The translations under genes were made by a program, and so were the position numbers. Of a DNA stretch of 34,394 bases, positions 15,055-22,381 are shown one piece after another. The notes beneath the pieces were generated by a model that was not told the origin of the DNA, made no database searches, and saw only the letters and a list, made by a program, of their open reading frames with translations. The first letter of the stretch is position 1. Every line of letters starts with the position of its first letter. Source of the stretch: Holophagaceae bacterium (GTDB taxonomy: Bacteria; Acidobacteriota; Holophagae; Holophagales; Holophagaceae); the NCBI GenBank assembly GCA_025357545.1, contig JANXPB010000067.1, forward strand, positions 1 through 34,394. The letters are read 5' to 3'.

Positions 15055-17093
15055 CAGACCTCCTTCACCGCAGCGGCCCGGCGCTTCAATACGGGCTTCA
15101 AATAGAACATCCAGGCGGTGCCCAAGAGCAGACAGCCGAAGCCCAGGCAGACCCACCAGAAACCCGGATCGCGCGTGACCATGACGCCGCAGCTGCGGGG
15201 ATCCTCGGGGTTGTAGTTGCTCAGGTGGAACCAATGGCCCCGGAAAATCAATGGATCATTCATGCTCGCGGTCTTTCGCGTGAGCTCTTGGCCCTGCTCG
15301 TCCAGGACCACGAGCACCGCGTGGAAATTCTTGGGCTCCGCCCGCCGGGTCTGGTAGACGAGGCCCACGCGGCGATCCAAAAAGGTCTCGGAGGTGGGCA
15401 GGCCATTCGGGCCTTTGGCTTCCAGCCATTTCTCCTCAGCCCGCCCGCTGCCTGGGTCCCAGACCCGCACCCGCAACACCGGACGGTTGAATTTCAAGGC
15501 CTCTTTGGGATCGGGATGGGCCGTGAATCCGGGCACATAGTCCGCGTGTTCCAGGGCCGCCACCGCAGTGGCCGACAGGCCTTTCGCGACAAGGAAGGGC
15601 TTGTTGAGCGTCAAGGGTTCGCTGCGCGCCACGCGGCCTCTTTCCACGAGCCGGATGGTGCGGTCGGTCCGGGTGAACACCACGAAGCGCGCCTGGGTTT
15701 CCTCTCCCTTCCTTTGGTAGCGCAGGCTGAAGCCTTGGGGAAGGTTCGGGGCGTTGAGCTGATCCGACAGGTCGGGATTCCGGGCGCTGAGCATCACCCG
15801 CCGGGCAGGTTGGCCGCCTTCGGCGAAGCTGAGCTCCAACCAGGGTTCCAGGGGATTGGCACTACGGGAATAGGCTTGGGGCTGTCCCTTCTCGTCTTTT
15901 CTGATGGCGAAATCCGGGTAGTACTTCAGCACTTTCAGTGTGAAGTCCGGGTGCTCCCAGGTGGCCCCCACGGGCGCGTCGTGCTCGAATGTCTGTCCCT
16001 TGGAATGCACGACCAATTTTTCCGACTTGGGTGCGCGGGGTTGCAGTTGGTCCAGCAATTCCAGAGTCCAACGGTCCTGGTACACCACCGCAAAGCGACC
16101 GCCCGGCTCGTCGCGGCGCGCGGCGTCGCTGCGGTGGGCGAAGAGGTCCCCCACCACCGGCCGCGGTTCGCCAATGCCCAGCATCACGCGTAGGGCGGGC
16201 TCTTCGGGCGCCTGGGGATTGTCGATGAATTCACCAGCCTCCAGCGCAGTGGGAAGGAGTTGCAGCACTTGGAATTGCAGGTGGGTGAGGGGCAGGCGCC
16301 CTTTCATTCCGGGGGTTACTTCAAAGGCTTTAGGATGCGGTTCGAAGCCGCCCTTGCCGTCGGGCTGCACGAAGGCATAGAGCTTGAATTCCGGGTCGTA
16401 GGTTTCGGTGGTGAATCGGTCCAGGCGCAGGCGGAAGCCCGGCAGAACGTAAGCATCCGAGCGATCGGCCTGCGATCCCTTCGTGCGGAAGAAGCGGCCG
16501 ACGGGTTCCCCCGCGCGCAGCTCCGCGTAGGCCCGCACCGCGCTGAACTTGCCCCAAAGCGCGCCCAGCAGGATCAAGGAGGTGGAAACATGCACCAGCA
16601 GGAAACCGAGGCGATGGGCCGGGTAGGGCCGCCGCTTCCAGGCCACGCAGAGCATCGAGAGGGCCAGCAGCGACAGCAGGGCATAGAACCCAAGGCTATG
16701 GTAGAGATCCGTGACGTGGGTCCAGGCCAGGAATTTCAGGGTGCCGGGGCCGTAGTGGCGGGCATAGTCGGCGGGGCCGGCCTGTTGCACAACCAGCGTG
16801 CCCACCACTAAGGCCATCGCCATGAAGAGCACTTGACTGATGGCGAAGGGCACCGACGTCAGCAACTGGAAGCAGGCCTGCCGCCGCAGCAGGAAGGCCG
16901 TTCCGCCAAGGCCCGCCAGCAGGGCCGCGAAGGCGGCCACCTGTTGCCGCGCCTTGAAGCCATTGCGGTCAAGCAGGCTCTCCACCAACATCCAGCCCAC
17001 CACCCAGAACAGGAGGGCGGCGATTTGAAGCCCGTGGTTCAGATGGAAGGGTTTGGCGATTGGCCTGTCGGCCTGAGGTTGAGCGTCGGTCAT
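15054..17093 (-). CDS. resB: Cytochrome c maturation protein ResB (Ccs1)
   Basis: A 679-residue ResB/Ccs1-type protein, partner of CcsA in system II heme delivery. Four to five transmembrane helices occupy residues 25-200 (the third to fifth include VLFMAMALVVGTLVV and LGFLLVHVSTSLILLGALWG; the His here is a candidate heme ligand). A large periplasmic domain (about 205-625) follows, and a final helix is at about 640-665 (WWVCLGFGCLLLGTAWMFY). It ends FRGHWFHLSNYNPED..., close to the family's C-terminal pattern of a redox- or heme-proximal periplasmic segment. It is longer than many ResB proteins because of its extended N-terminal helices. It starts 13 bp after the IspH-UbiA-like gene and overlaps ccsA. 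Confidence 0.88.
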   Translation of the reverse strand: MTDAQPQADRPIAKPFHLNHGLQIAALLFWVVGWMLVESLLDRNGFKARQQVAAFAALLAGLGGTAFLLRRQACFQLLTSVPFAISQVLFMAMALVVGTLVVQQAGPADYARHYGPGTLKFLAWTHVTDLYHSLGFYALLSLLALSMLCVAWKRRPYPAHRLGFLLVHVSTSLILLGALWGKFSAVRAYAELRAGEPVGRFFRTKGSQADRSDAYVLPGFRLRLDRFTTETYDPEFKLYAFVQPDGKGGFEPHPKAFEVTPGMKGRLPLTHLQFQVLQLLPTALEAGEFIDNPQAPEEPALRVMLGIGEPRPVVGDLFAHRSDAARRDEPGGRFAVVYQDRWTLELLDQLQPRAPKSEKLVVHSKGQTFEHDAPVGATWEHPDFTLKVLKYYPDFAIRKDEKGQPQAYSRSANPLEPWLELSFAEGGQPARRVMLSARNPDLSDQLNAPNLPQGFSLRYQRKGEETQARFVVFTRTDRTIRLVERGRVARSEPLTLNKPFLVAKGLSATAVAALEHADYVPGFTAHPDPKEALKFNRPVLRVRVWDPGSGRAEEKWLEAKGPNGLPTSETFLDRRVGLVYQTRRAEPKNFHAVLVVLDEQGQELTRKTASMNDPLIFRGHWFHLSNYNPEDPRSCGVMVTRDPGFWWVCLGFGCLLLGTAWMFYLKPVLKRRAAAVKEV

Positions 17094-17105
17094 CCGGCTA
17101 GTCTT

Positions 17106-18842
17106 TCAGACCAGCGCCAGCAGGCCCAACAGGTAAAAACTCAATTCCACACTCAGCTCGAAGCGGGGCTTACCGGTGGTGAAGCGCTCGTGGTAGTACC
17201 ACAGGTAGAGCAACGGGTAGGCCGCGCCAACGGTCAGGACGCTGGACACCAACAGTGGATGCAGGGAGGTGAAGGGTCCCGCGAAGGTGAACCAGAGCGA
17301 GCCCGCCAGGCCCAGGGCCAACAGTGCGATGAGCACCAGCTTCGCCTTGGGCTTCCCCAGCAGGATGGGGAGGGTCTCCTTGCCCAGGACCTGGTCGTTC
17401 TGCATATCGCGGATGTCGTAGATCACGGTGCGGGCGAACACCAGCACCGTCACCAGTCCCAGTGCCGCCAGGGCCTTCGCGTCCCAGGTCCAGGGCCAGA
17501 TGGAGCGGCCATGCTGCCAGACGGGCACGGCGATGGCGACGACCCCCAGGGCCATGGCCACCAGCACGTCTTTGGAACCCGGAATGGAGCGCAGGCTCCA
17601 GCGCTGGCCGCCGAGAGGGACCTCCACTTTGTACATGAGGCCCAGCAGGCTGGCGCCGAGGACCACCAGCAATGGGCGCAGGCCGAAGGAGGCCGCCGTG
17701 GCGAGAGCAATGGCGAGGGCCAGCAGGGCCGTGGCCATCAGGATGCGGCGGTTGCGTTCCAGGAAGCGTGCCCGGCCCGGGCCCTTGGCCCCCAGCCCCA
17801 TGGGGTCGAGGTAGGGAGTCAGGAGATACATGGCCAGCAGGTAGGAGGCTGTGATCAGGGGGTAGCGCCAGCTGAGCCCCAGCCCCATCCAAGCATGCAC
17901 CCCGAGGGTCATGAGGCCGGCGCCGACGGCCATGAGCAGGGGGGTGCCGAAGGCCGCGAACATGAAGCGGGTGAAGCGGCTCGGCGCGTCCCCCAACTGC
18001 TCCATGGTGTCCACCACTTCGTCCACCAGCCAGGTGGGAGTCGAAGCCCCGGCCAGCACGCCGACGGTCTCGTTCCCTTTAAACTGGGTCAGGTCCAATT
18101 CCGCGGCGGTTTCGATGTACTGCACGGGCTTACCATAGGTGCGCGCCAGCTCCGCGAGATGCTTGGTGTTGCTGGAGGCTTTGCCGCCCACGACAATGAC
18201 GTAGTCCACGGTCTGGGCCAAGTGCTGGGCCTCGTCCTGGCGCATCCAGGTGTCTTCGCAGATGGTGTTTTCCAGGATGCAATCCTCGGCGCGGGCCCGG
18301 ATGTATTCGCTGATCTCGCCGTAGTCCTTCACCGTGAAAGTGGTCTGGGCCACCACCAGCACCTTTTTCAGTTCTTCGGGGCTCAGTTCCATGGCTTCGC
18401 CCAGGTTGGCGACGATCTTGGAGCCGTGTTCGGCGAAACTGCGGTGGGCCACGCTTTCCGCATGGCCGTGGCTGCCTAGGATCACGGTGAAATAGCCTTT
18501 GGGGCTCCACTTCTTGATCTTGTTATGGACCTTGGCGACTTCGGGGCAGGTGGCGTTGACGATGTGGATCTCGCCGGCCTTCTGGCGCTCTTTCAGGCCC
18601 CGCAGGTCCTGGATGGGAATGCCATGGGCCCGGATGACGACGGTGCCGTTCTTCACCTGGTCAGGGGATTCCGCCACCGCCACGCCGCGCTTGCCGATGA
18701 GTTCCAGGGCCTGGGGGTTGTGGATGATGGGGCCGAGGGTCTGCACGTTCTTCTGGCCGCTGTTGGACGCTTCCAGAACTGCATCCATGGCGCGCTTGAC
18801 ACCCCAGCAGAATCCAGCGGTTTTTGCGACGATGACCTTCAT
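17106..18842 (-). CDS. ispH: IspH (HMBPP reductase) fused to a UbiA-like membrane domain
   Basis: A 578-residue fusion. Residues 1-285 are complete IspH, the last enzyme of the MEP pathway, which makes IPP and DMAPP from HMBPP with a 4Fe-4S cluster. Cluster cysteines are Cys12, Cys99 and Cys195; His41, His73, His127 and Glu129 match the E. coli substrate-binding set. Residues 290-578 have about eight transmembrane helices and resemble UbiA prenyltransferases: the second Asp motif YDIRDMQND (476-483) and the GxxTLP block are clear, but the first N-D-x-x-D motif is not, with only LDPMGLGAKG in that place. The start at 18842 puts Cys12 where E. coli has it, with AAGG upstream. A second ATG at 18863 has GGAGG upstream and is also possible. 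It is followed closely by resB and ccsA. Confidence 0.9.
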   Translation of the reverse strand: MKVIVAKTAGFCWGVKRAMDAVLEASNSGQKNVQTLGPIIHNPQALELIGKRGVAVAESPDQVKNGTVVIRAHGIPIQDLRGLKERQKAGEIHIVNATCPEVAKVHNKIKKWSPKGYFTVILGSHGHAESVAHRSFAEHGSKIVANLGEAMELSPEELKKVLVVAQTTFTVKDYGEISEYIRARAEDCILENTICEDTWMRQDEAQHLAQTVDYVIVVGGKASSNTKHLAELARTYGKPVQYIETAAELDLTQFKGNETVGVLAGASTPTWLVDEVVDTMEQLGDAPSRFTRFMFAAFGTPLLMAVGAGLMTLGVHAWMGLGLSWRYPLITASYLLAMYLLTPYLDPMGLGAKGPGRARFLERNRRILMATALLALAIALATAASFGLRPLLVVLGASLLGLMYKVEVPLGGQRWSLRSIPGSKDVLVAMALGVVAIAVPVWQHGRSIWPWTWDAKALAALGLVTVLVFARTVIYDIRDMQNDQVLGKETLPILLGKPKAKLVLIALLALGLAGSLWFTFAGPFTSLHPLLVSSVLTVGAAYPLLYLWYYHERFTTGKPRFELSVELSFYLLGLLALV

Positions 18843-18908
18843 CCAGGACCTTTCTCGACCCATTCCGTCGGACCTCCCAGAATACCGCCAAACTGCCCGG
18901 CCTGCCGC

Positions 18909-19556
18909 TCAGAGCAGGCGGATCCGATCTCCAGCAACCTCGATGTGGCCCTGTTCCCGCAGCTGTTTCAACAGCCTCGAGAGGGTTTCGGGCGCCATGC
19001 CCAGCTGGCCCGCGAGGACTTTTTTGGAAACCTTGAGGCGGAAGGTCCGGTTCGGCGCCGACCGGGCGGTGTCTTCTATCCAGCGTTTCAGGCGGCCGGC
19101 GCCGTCATTGCCGCTGAGCTGCTGCACTTGAAACGTCAGGCGGTGATGCCAGGCGGCCAGGCCTTCCAGGACCTTGAGACAGAGTTCCGGATCTGCCCGC
19201 AGCAGGGCCAGCAAGGGCTCCTTGGGAAAATGAGCCACCAGACTGGGCTCCAGCGCTTCGGCGCTGGCGGGGAAGATGCCTCCTGAAAACACGGCTGCTT
19301 CCGCGAAGCTGTACCCGGCCCGCACCACATTCAGCGTGCTTTCGCCGCCGACTTTAGGCGCGGGGCGGTAAAGGCGGACCTGCCCTTCCAGCACCACAAA
19401 GAACCCGGTGCAGGGATCTCCTTCAGTGAAGAGGAGTTGGCCTGATTCAAGCTTCCGTAGTTGCAGCAATTCACCCACTCTCGCCAATTGCACGGAAGTC
19501 ATGGAATGGAAGAGCGCGGTCTTGGACCAGAGGCCCTGGTAGGCGGCGGCTTGCAT
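18909..19556 (-). CDS. Crp/Fnr-family regulator (Dnr-like)
   Basis: A 215-residue regulator with an N-terminal cyclic-nucleotide-type beta-barrel (about 15-120; GQLLFTEGDPCTGFFVVLEG is the hallmark) and a long helix. The C-terminal winged helix-turn-helix is at about 165-215. Its recognition helix, APETLSRLLKQL, has the E-x-x-S-R pattern of FNR/Dnr proteins, which read TTGA/TCAA half sites. The FNR 4Fe-4S cysteine cluster near the N-terminus is absent, and the barrel lacks the exact cAMP-binding set, so an NO-, heme- or redox-sensing Dnr/NnrR-like role is more likely than oxygen sensing by a cluster. It is divergent from the RIC gene, and matching operators lie between them. It stops 66 bp before the ispH start and may lead the ispH-resB-ccsA transcript. 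Confidence 0.88.
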   Translation of the reverse strand: MQAAAYQGLWSKTALFHSMTSVQLARVGELLQLRKLESGQLLFTEGDPCTGFFVVLEGQVRLYRPAPKVGGESTLNVVRAGYSFAEAAVFSGGIFPASAEALEPSLVAHFPKEPLLALLRADPELCLKVLEGLAAWHHRLTFQVQQLSGNDGAGRLKRWIEDTARSAPNRTFRLKVSKKVLAGQLGMAPETLSRLLKQLREQGHIEVAGDRIRLL

Positions 19557-19589
19557 CTCTTGATCCTAGGACCTTGGCTGGTGCGCCGC

Positions 19590-19603
19590 TTGATGGAAAT
19601 CGC
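19590..19603. promoter_or_regulatory. Second, weaker FNR-type box
   Basis: TTGAT-GGAA-ATCGC matches the FNR consensus TTGAT-N4-ATCAA at 8 of 10 positions. Its centre is 25 bp from the stronger box at 19615-19628. It lies closer to the start of the Crp/Fnr gene and may serve autoregulation. Confidence 0.45.
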
Positions 19604-19614
19604 GCTCGGCCACC

Positions 19615-19628
19615 TTGAGATGCGTCAA
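19615..19628. promoter_or_regulatory. FNR/Dnr-type operator between regulator and RIC genes
   Basis: TTGA-GATGCG-TCAA, with the outer bases extending the palindrome to CCTTGA...TCAAGG (19613-19630). It is centred 65 bp upstream of the Crp/Fnr ATG and 68 bp upstream of the RIC ATG, a fitting position for control of both divergent genes. Its half sites match the specificity expected from the E-x-x-S-R helix of the neighbouring regulator. Confidence 0.7.
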
Positions 19629-19689
19629 GGCGGCCAGCACGCCCATACATCAGCCTGGGTCCCTGGGCGAAGGCCCGCAGGAGGAAGCC

Positions 19690-20433
19690 ATGAGCATTGG
19701 GATGCTGGAACGGACCGTAGGAGACCTGGTGGCGGAGCAGCCCTCGCGCTCCCGCATTTTCGAAAAGGTGGGGATCGACTACTGCTGCAAGGGGAACGTG
19801 GCCCTGGGCGCGGCTTGCGAGGCCAAGGGCGTGGCCGTGGAACCCATCCTGGCGGCCTTGGAGGTCGAGCCCGCCGTAGAAGAAGACGCCGCCATCCTGG
19901 CTCTTTTCAGTTCGGCCGAAGGGCTGGTGGATTACGTGGTGAACAAGCACCACGCCTACCTTCACGAGAATCTTTCCCGGATGAGCAACCTCGTCGAGAA
20001 GGTCGCAGCGGTCCATGGCCACGAGGACCCCCGCCTGGAACGGCTGCACAAGGCCTTCGAGCAGTTCAAAGCCGAGACCGAGGATCACCTCAGCAAAGAG
20101 GAAGTGCTGCTCTTTCCCTTCATCAAACTGCTGGCTACCGGCCAGCGCCCGCCCTTTCCGCCCACGGTGATGATGCCCATCCGCAGGATGTTGGAGGAAC
20201 ACCTGGCCCACGGCGAGAACCTGGAGCTGTTCCGCGGCCTGACGGACAATTTCCTGGTGCCAACCCATGCCTGCAATACCTACCGCGCCATGCTCCAGGG
20301 GCTCGAAGAAATGGAATTGGACCTCCACCGCCACATCCATCTGGAGAATACGGTTCTCTTCCCGTGGGCGGAGCGCATGGAGCGTGAACTGGGCGTGGAT
20401 TCAGCCGCCTTCGCCGGCCTTAGCTGCCACTGA
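19690..20433 (+). CDS. RIC-family (YtfE/ScdA) di-iron iron-sulfur cluster repair protein
   Basis: A 247-residue protein of the RIC family (repair of iron centres), which restores Fe-S clusters damaged by nitric oxide or peroxide. An N-terminal ScdA-type domain (about 1-65) carries the conserved DYCCKG motif at 30-35. A hemerythrin-like four-helix bundle follows, with His/Glu ligands in KHHAYLHENL, EDHLSKEEVLLFP, EEHLAHGENLEL and HRHIHLENTVLFPW. I chose the ATG at 19690 because AGGAGG lies five bases upstream and the protein then matches the usual family length (E. coli YtfE is about 220). The longer frame from 19615 would run through the operator. It is divergent from the Crp/Fnr gene, which is the likely regulator. 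Confidence 0.93.
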   Translation: MSIGMLERTVGDLVAEQPSRSRIFEKVGIDYCCKGNVALGAACEAKGVAVEPILAALEVEPAVEEDAAILALFSSAEGLVDYVVNKHHAYLHENLSRMSNLVEKVAAVHGHEDPRLERLHKAFEQFKAETEDHLSKEEVLLFPFIKLLATGQRPPFPPTVMMPIRRMLEEHLAHGENLELFRGLTDNFLVPTHACNTYRAMLQGLEEMELDLHRHIHLENTVLFPWAERMERELGVDSAAFAGLSCH

Positions 20434-20447
20434 TTTCCCGAAAGGTC

Positions 20448-20481
20448 GGGCGGGCTTCCCTGATCCTTGGGGAGCCCGCCC
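20448..20481 (+). terminator. Terminator-like hairpin after RIC gene
   Basis: Arms GGGCGGGCTTCCC (20448-20460) and GGGGAGCCCGCCC (20469-20481) pair at 12 of 13 positions around an 8-nt loop, starting 15 bp after the RIC stop. There is no T-tract, so it may be a factor-assisted or structural terminator. Confidence 0.65.
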
Positions 20482-20618
20482 AACCTGCGTTTAAGGGGAG
20501 GGGCGGGCCTTCGAAAGGGCTGAGCTTTTATCGGGGTTGCAAAAGTTCTGGCCCTGAGGACGGAATTCCAAGTACCTTGGGCAATCGCAAATCCTTTACA
20601 TCGCAAGGATCTTTGACC

Positions 20619-21059
20619 ATGGCCGCACCCCTCCTGCCCGTCACGCTGACCTGCAACACGGACCTGCGCTTCATCGACCTGATCCAGGTTGTGGGCAGCG
20701 AACTGCTGAAGCACATGAGTTTTTCCCAAGAGGACGGTGAGCGGCTGTGGCTGGCGATCCAGGAAGGTATCGCCAACGCCATGCGCCATGGCAACAAGCT
20801 GGATAAGCAAAAGCCCGTGAAAGTCACCTTCACGCCTAGCGCCGAGAAACTGGAGATCCGCATCGATGACCTGGGCCCCGGCGTGGACCTGGCCATGGTG
20901 CCCAACCCGAACCTCCCAGAAAATCTATTGAAGCCCGGGGGCCGCGGGGTCTACTTCATGCGCGCTGTTATGGACACCGTGGAACTGGAGCGGCGCTCCG
21001 ACGGCAGCACCCTGGTGCTGGTGAAGCATCGGAAGGCCAAGGATCCCGTAGCTTCCTGA
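20619..21059 (+). CDS. RsbW/SpoIIAB-like serine kinase or anti-sigma factor
   Basis: A 146-residue protein with a single GHKL ATPase domain of the HATPase_c_2 type. It shows the N-box (EGIANAMRHGN), the G1 box (DDLGPGVD) and the G2 box (GGRGVYFMRAVMD). Family members either bind and block an alternative sigma factor or phosphorylate an STAS-domain antagonist. The ATG at 20619 has AAGGA about eight bases upstream; an upstream in-frame start at 20577 seems less likely. It is convergent with the SRPBCC gene (2-bp gap). No STAS antagonist or sigma factor gene is in this window, so the partner is unknown. Confidence 0.85.
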   Translation: MAAPLLPVTLTCNTDLRFIDLIQVVGSELLKHMSFSQEDGERLWLAIQEGIANAMRHGNKLDKQKPVKVTFTPSAEKLEIRIDDLGPGVDLAMVPNPNLPENLLKPGGRGVYFMRAVMDTVELERRSDGSTLVLVKHRKAKDPVAS

Positions 21060-21061
21060 CC

Positions 21062-21625
21062 TCATCGACCCCGCAGGGCAGGATCGAAAAGTTCAGCTTC
21101 CAGCTGCTCCAGGCTGAAGTCACAGGCTTGGCGGGACCTTGGCGCCGGCCGCAGGCTGCGTAACCAGCTGACCCAGGTCGAAAACGGCCGTGGCGTCCGG
21201 GGCGCGCGGCCCTCCAGCTCGTCCTCGGCGCGGTCCAGCGCGTCCTCCACGCAGGCGTCATGAAGCCAGCGCAAGGAGAGAGGCCACACGAAGCGGGCCC
21301 AACCCTCCAGGCAGGCGTGAAGCTCATGCCTCAGGCGGACCCGGCCCGGCCCTAAAGGCTGCACCTCGAACCCGTGCCAGCCAATGAAACCGTCGGGTGC
21401 GGTGAAGCGGAACCGCACGGAACGCCCCGGTTGGATACCGTCCACCACATAGCTGATGGGCCCGTGGTAGCCCTTGGTACCCAGTTCCAGGGCGCCCTCC
21501 AGGCGCATGGGCGGCCAGCGGTGCTTGGGCCAAAGGCGATCCTTTGGGGTGCCCAGCTCCCGGAGCAGGGAACTGCATGCCTCCAAGTCCGCTTGGATGA
21601 TTCGTTCATGGATGTTGTGGACCAT
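21062..21625 (-). CDS. SRPBCC-type (START-like) hydrophobic ligand-binding protein
   Basis: A 187-residue protein resembling polyketide-cyclase/SRPBCC proteins: it opens 'HNIHERIIQADLEA', followed by strands such as GRSVRFRF, 'GFIGWHGFEVQPLG' and 'VRLRHELHAC', and then a long C-terminal helix (LRWLHDACVEDALD). Such proteins bind hydrophobic small molecules in a cavity. The ATG at 21625 is preceded by AGGAG. It starts 19 bp after the TetR stop, so it is most likely in one operon with the regulator and responds to the same compound. No ligand can be named. Confidence 0.72.
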   Translation of the reverse strand: MVHNIHERIIQADLEACSSLLRELGTPKDRLWPKHRWPPMRLEGALELGTKGYHGPISYVVDGIQPGRSVRFRFTAPDGFIGWHGFEVQPLGPGRVRLRHELHACLEGWARFVWPLSLRWLHDACVEDALDRAEDELEGRAPRTPRPFSTWVSWLRSLRPAPRSRQACDFSLEQLEAELFDPALRGR

Positions 21626-21644
21626 GGCGGGCTCCTGCGTTGGA

Positions 21645-22292
21645 TCAGATGGTTATGCGTGCATAGGGCTGGGCAAAAGTTTTCAATCGCTCCCGGATGG
21701 CCCTGCGGGCGAAGACCAGGGATTTGGGATCCCGGCGCAGCTGGAAGCCTGAGTTGCCCGCCATGCCCAGGGCGTTGAATTCGAAGGCCAGCTGTTCCGG
21801 GTCTGCGTGCCGGCCCAGTTCGCCGGACTCCTTGGCCTCCCTCACCAGCCGTGCGAGGGTCTCCATCCAAAGATCCATGCAGCCGAGGATCTCTTCCCGC
21901 ACAGGCCCCTCCCGGCTATCGAATTCGGCGCTGACCGAAGCAAAAAAACAACCGCCCCGGAAGATTTCCTGTTCCACATAATCCAGCCAGCCGTCGAGCA
22001 CCGCGCAGAGCCGCTTAAGACCTTTCGGCGCGCGCACGGCTGGCCCGAAGACCTCGGCATTGAAAACTTTCTGGGCGGCCTGGACGGTGGCGAGCTGCAA
22101 TTCCTCCTTGGACCCGAAATGCGCGAAGAGGCCGCTCTTGCTCAAGCCCAGGGCCTCGGACAGGGTCCCGATGGTGAGACCCTCCAGCCCCTTGACCGAA
22201 GCCAGGTCCATGGCTTCCCGCAGCACCGCATCCCGGGTGAAGGCGCCCTTGCGGGGTTTGGGAGCAGCCGAGGAGATCATTGCAAGGGGCAT
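21645..22292 (-). CDS. TetR-family transcriptional regulator
   Basis: A 215-residue repressor-type protein. The N-terminal helix-turn-helix is at about 18-65 (TRDAVLREAMDLASVKG, then TIGTLSEALGLSKSGLFAHFGSKEEL, the classic TetR signature). The C-terminal ligand-binding region is helical (LCAVLDGWLDYVEQEIFRGGCFF..) and resembles regulators of fatty-acid or phenolic response. It is divergent from the PhyH-family gene. The palindrome at 22321-22332 between them is the likely operator. It is followed by the SRPBCC gene. Confidence 0.92.
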   Translation of the reverse strand: MPLAMISSAAPKPRKGAFTRDAVLREAMDLASVKGLEGLTIGTLSEALGLSKSGLFAHFGSKEELQLATVQAAQKVFNAEVFGPAVRAPKGLKRLCAVLDGWLDYVEQEIFRGGCFFASVSAEFDSREGPVREEILGCMDLWMETLARLVREAKESGELGRHADPEQLAFEFNALGMAGNSGFQLRRDPKSLVFARRAIRERLKTFAQPYARITI

Positions 22293-22320
22293 GGGCAGTC
22301 CAATCTCAAATTAAAATAGC

Positions 22321-22332
22321 ACGAACGTTCGT
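22321..22332. promoter_or_regulatory. TetR-type palindromic operator
   Basis: A perfect 12-bp palindrome, ACGAACGTTCGT, 29 bp upstream of the tetR start and 50 bp upstream of the PhyH start. It is next to an AT-rich TTATATAA (about 22333-22340) that could be the -10 element of the PhyH gene. Sites of this shape (A-C-G-A-A-C-G-T-T-C-G-T) are common targets of TetR-family repressors, so control of both divergent genes is likely. Confidence 0.75.
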
Positions 22333-22381
22333 TTATATAACATTTTTGAAGGACCTTTCCTGAAGCTGACCAAGCTGGGGT

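Noticed and set aside
16833-18479. A 548-residue plus-strand open frame antisense to ispH and resB
   Set aside because: It is a Gln/His/Gly-rich reading opposite well-supported genes, as expected for GC-rich antisense frames.
18843-18863. A seven-codon extension of the IspH fusion
   Set aside because: The upstream ATG has a good ribosome binding site, but the shorter start puts the first cluster Cys at position 12 as in E. coli IspH. Both remain possible.
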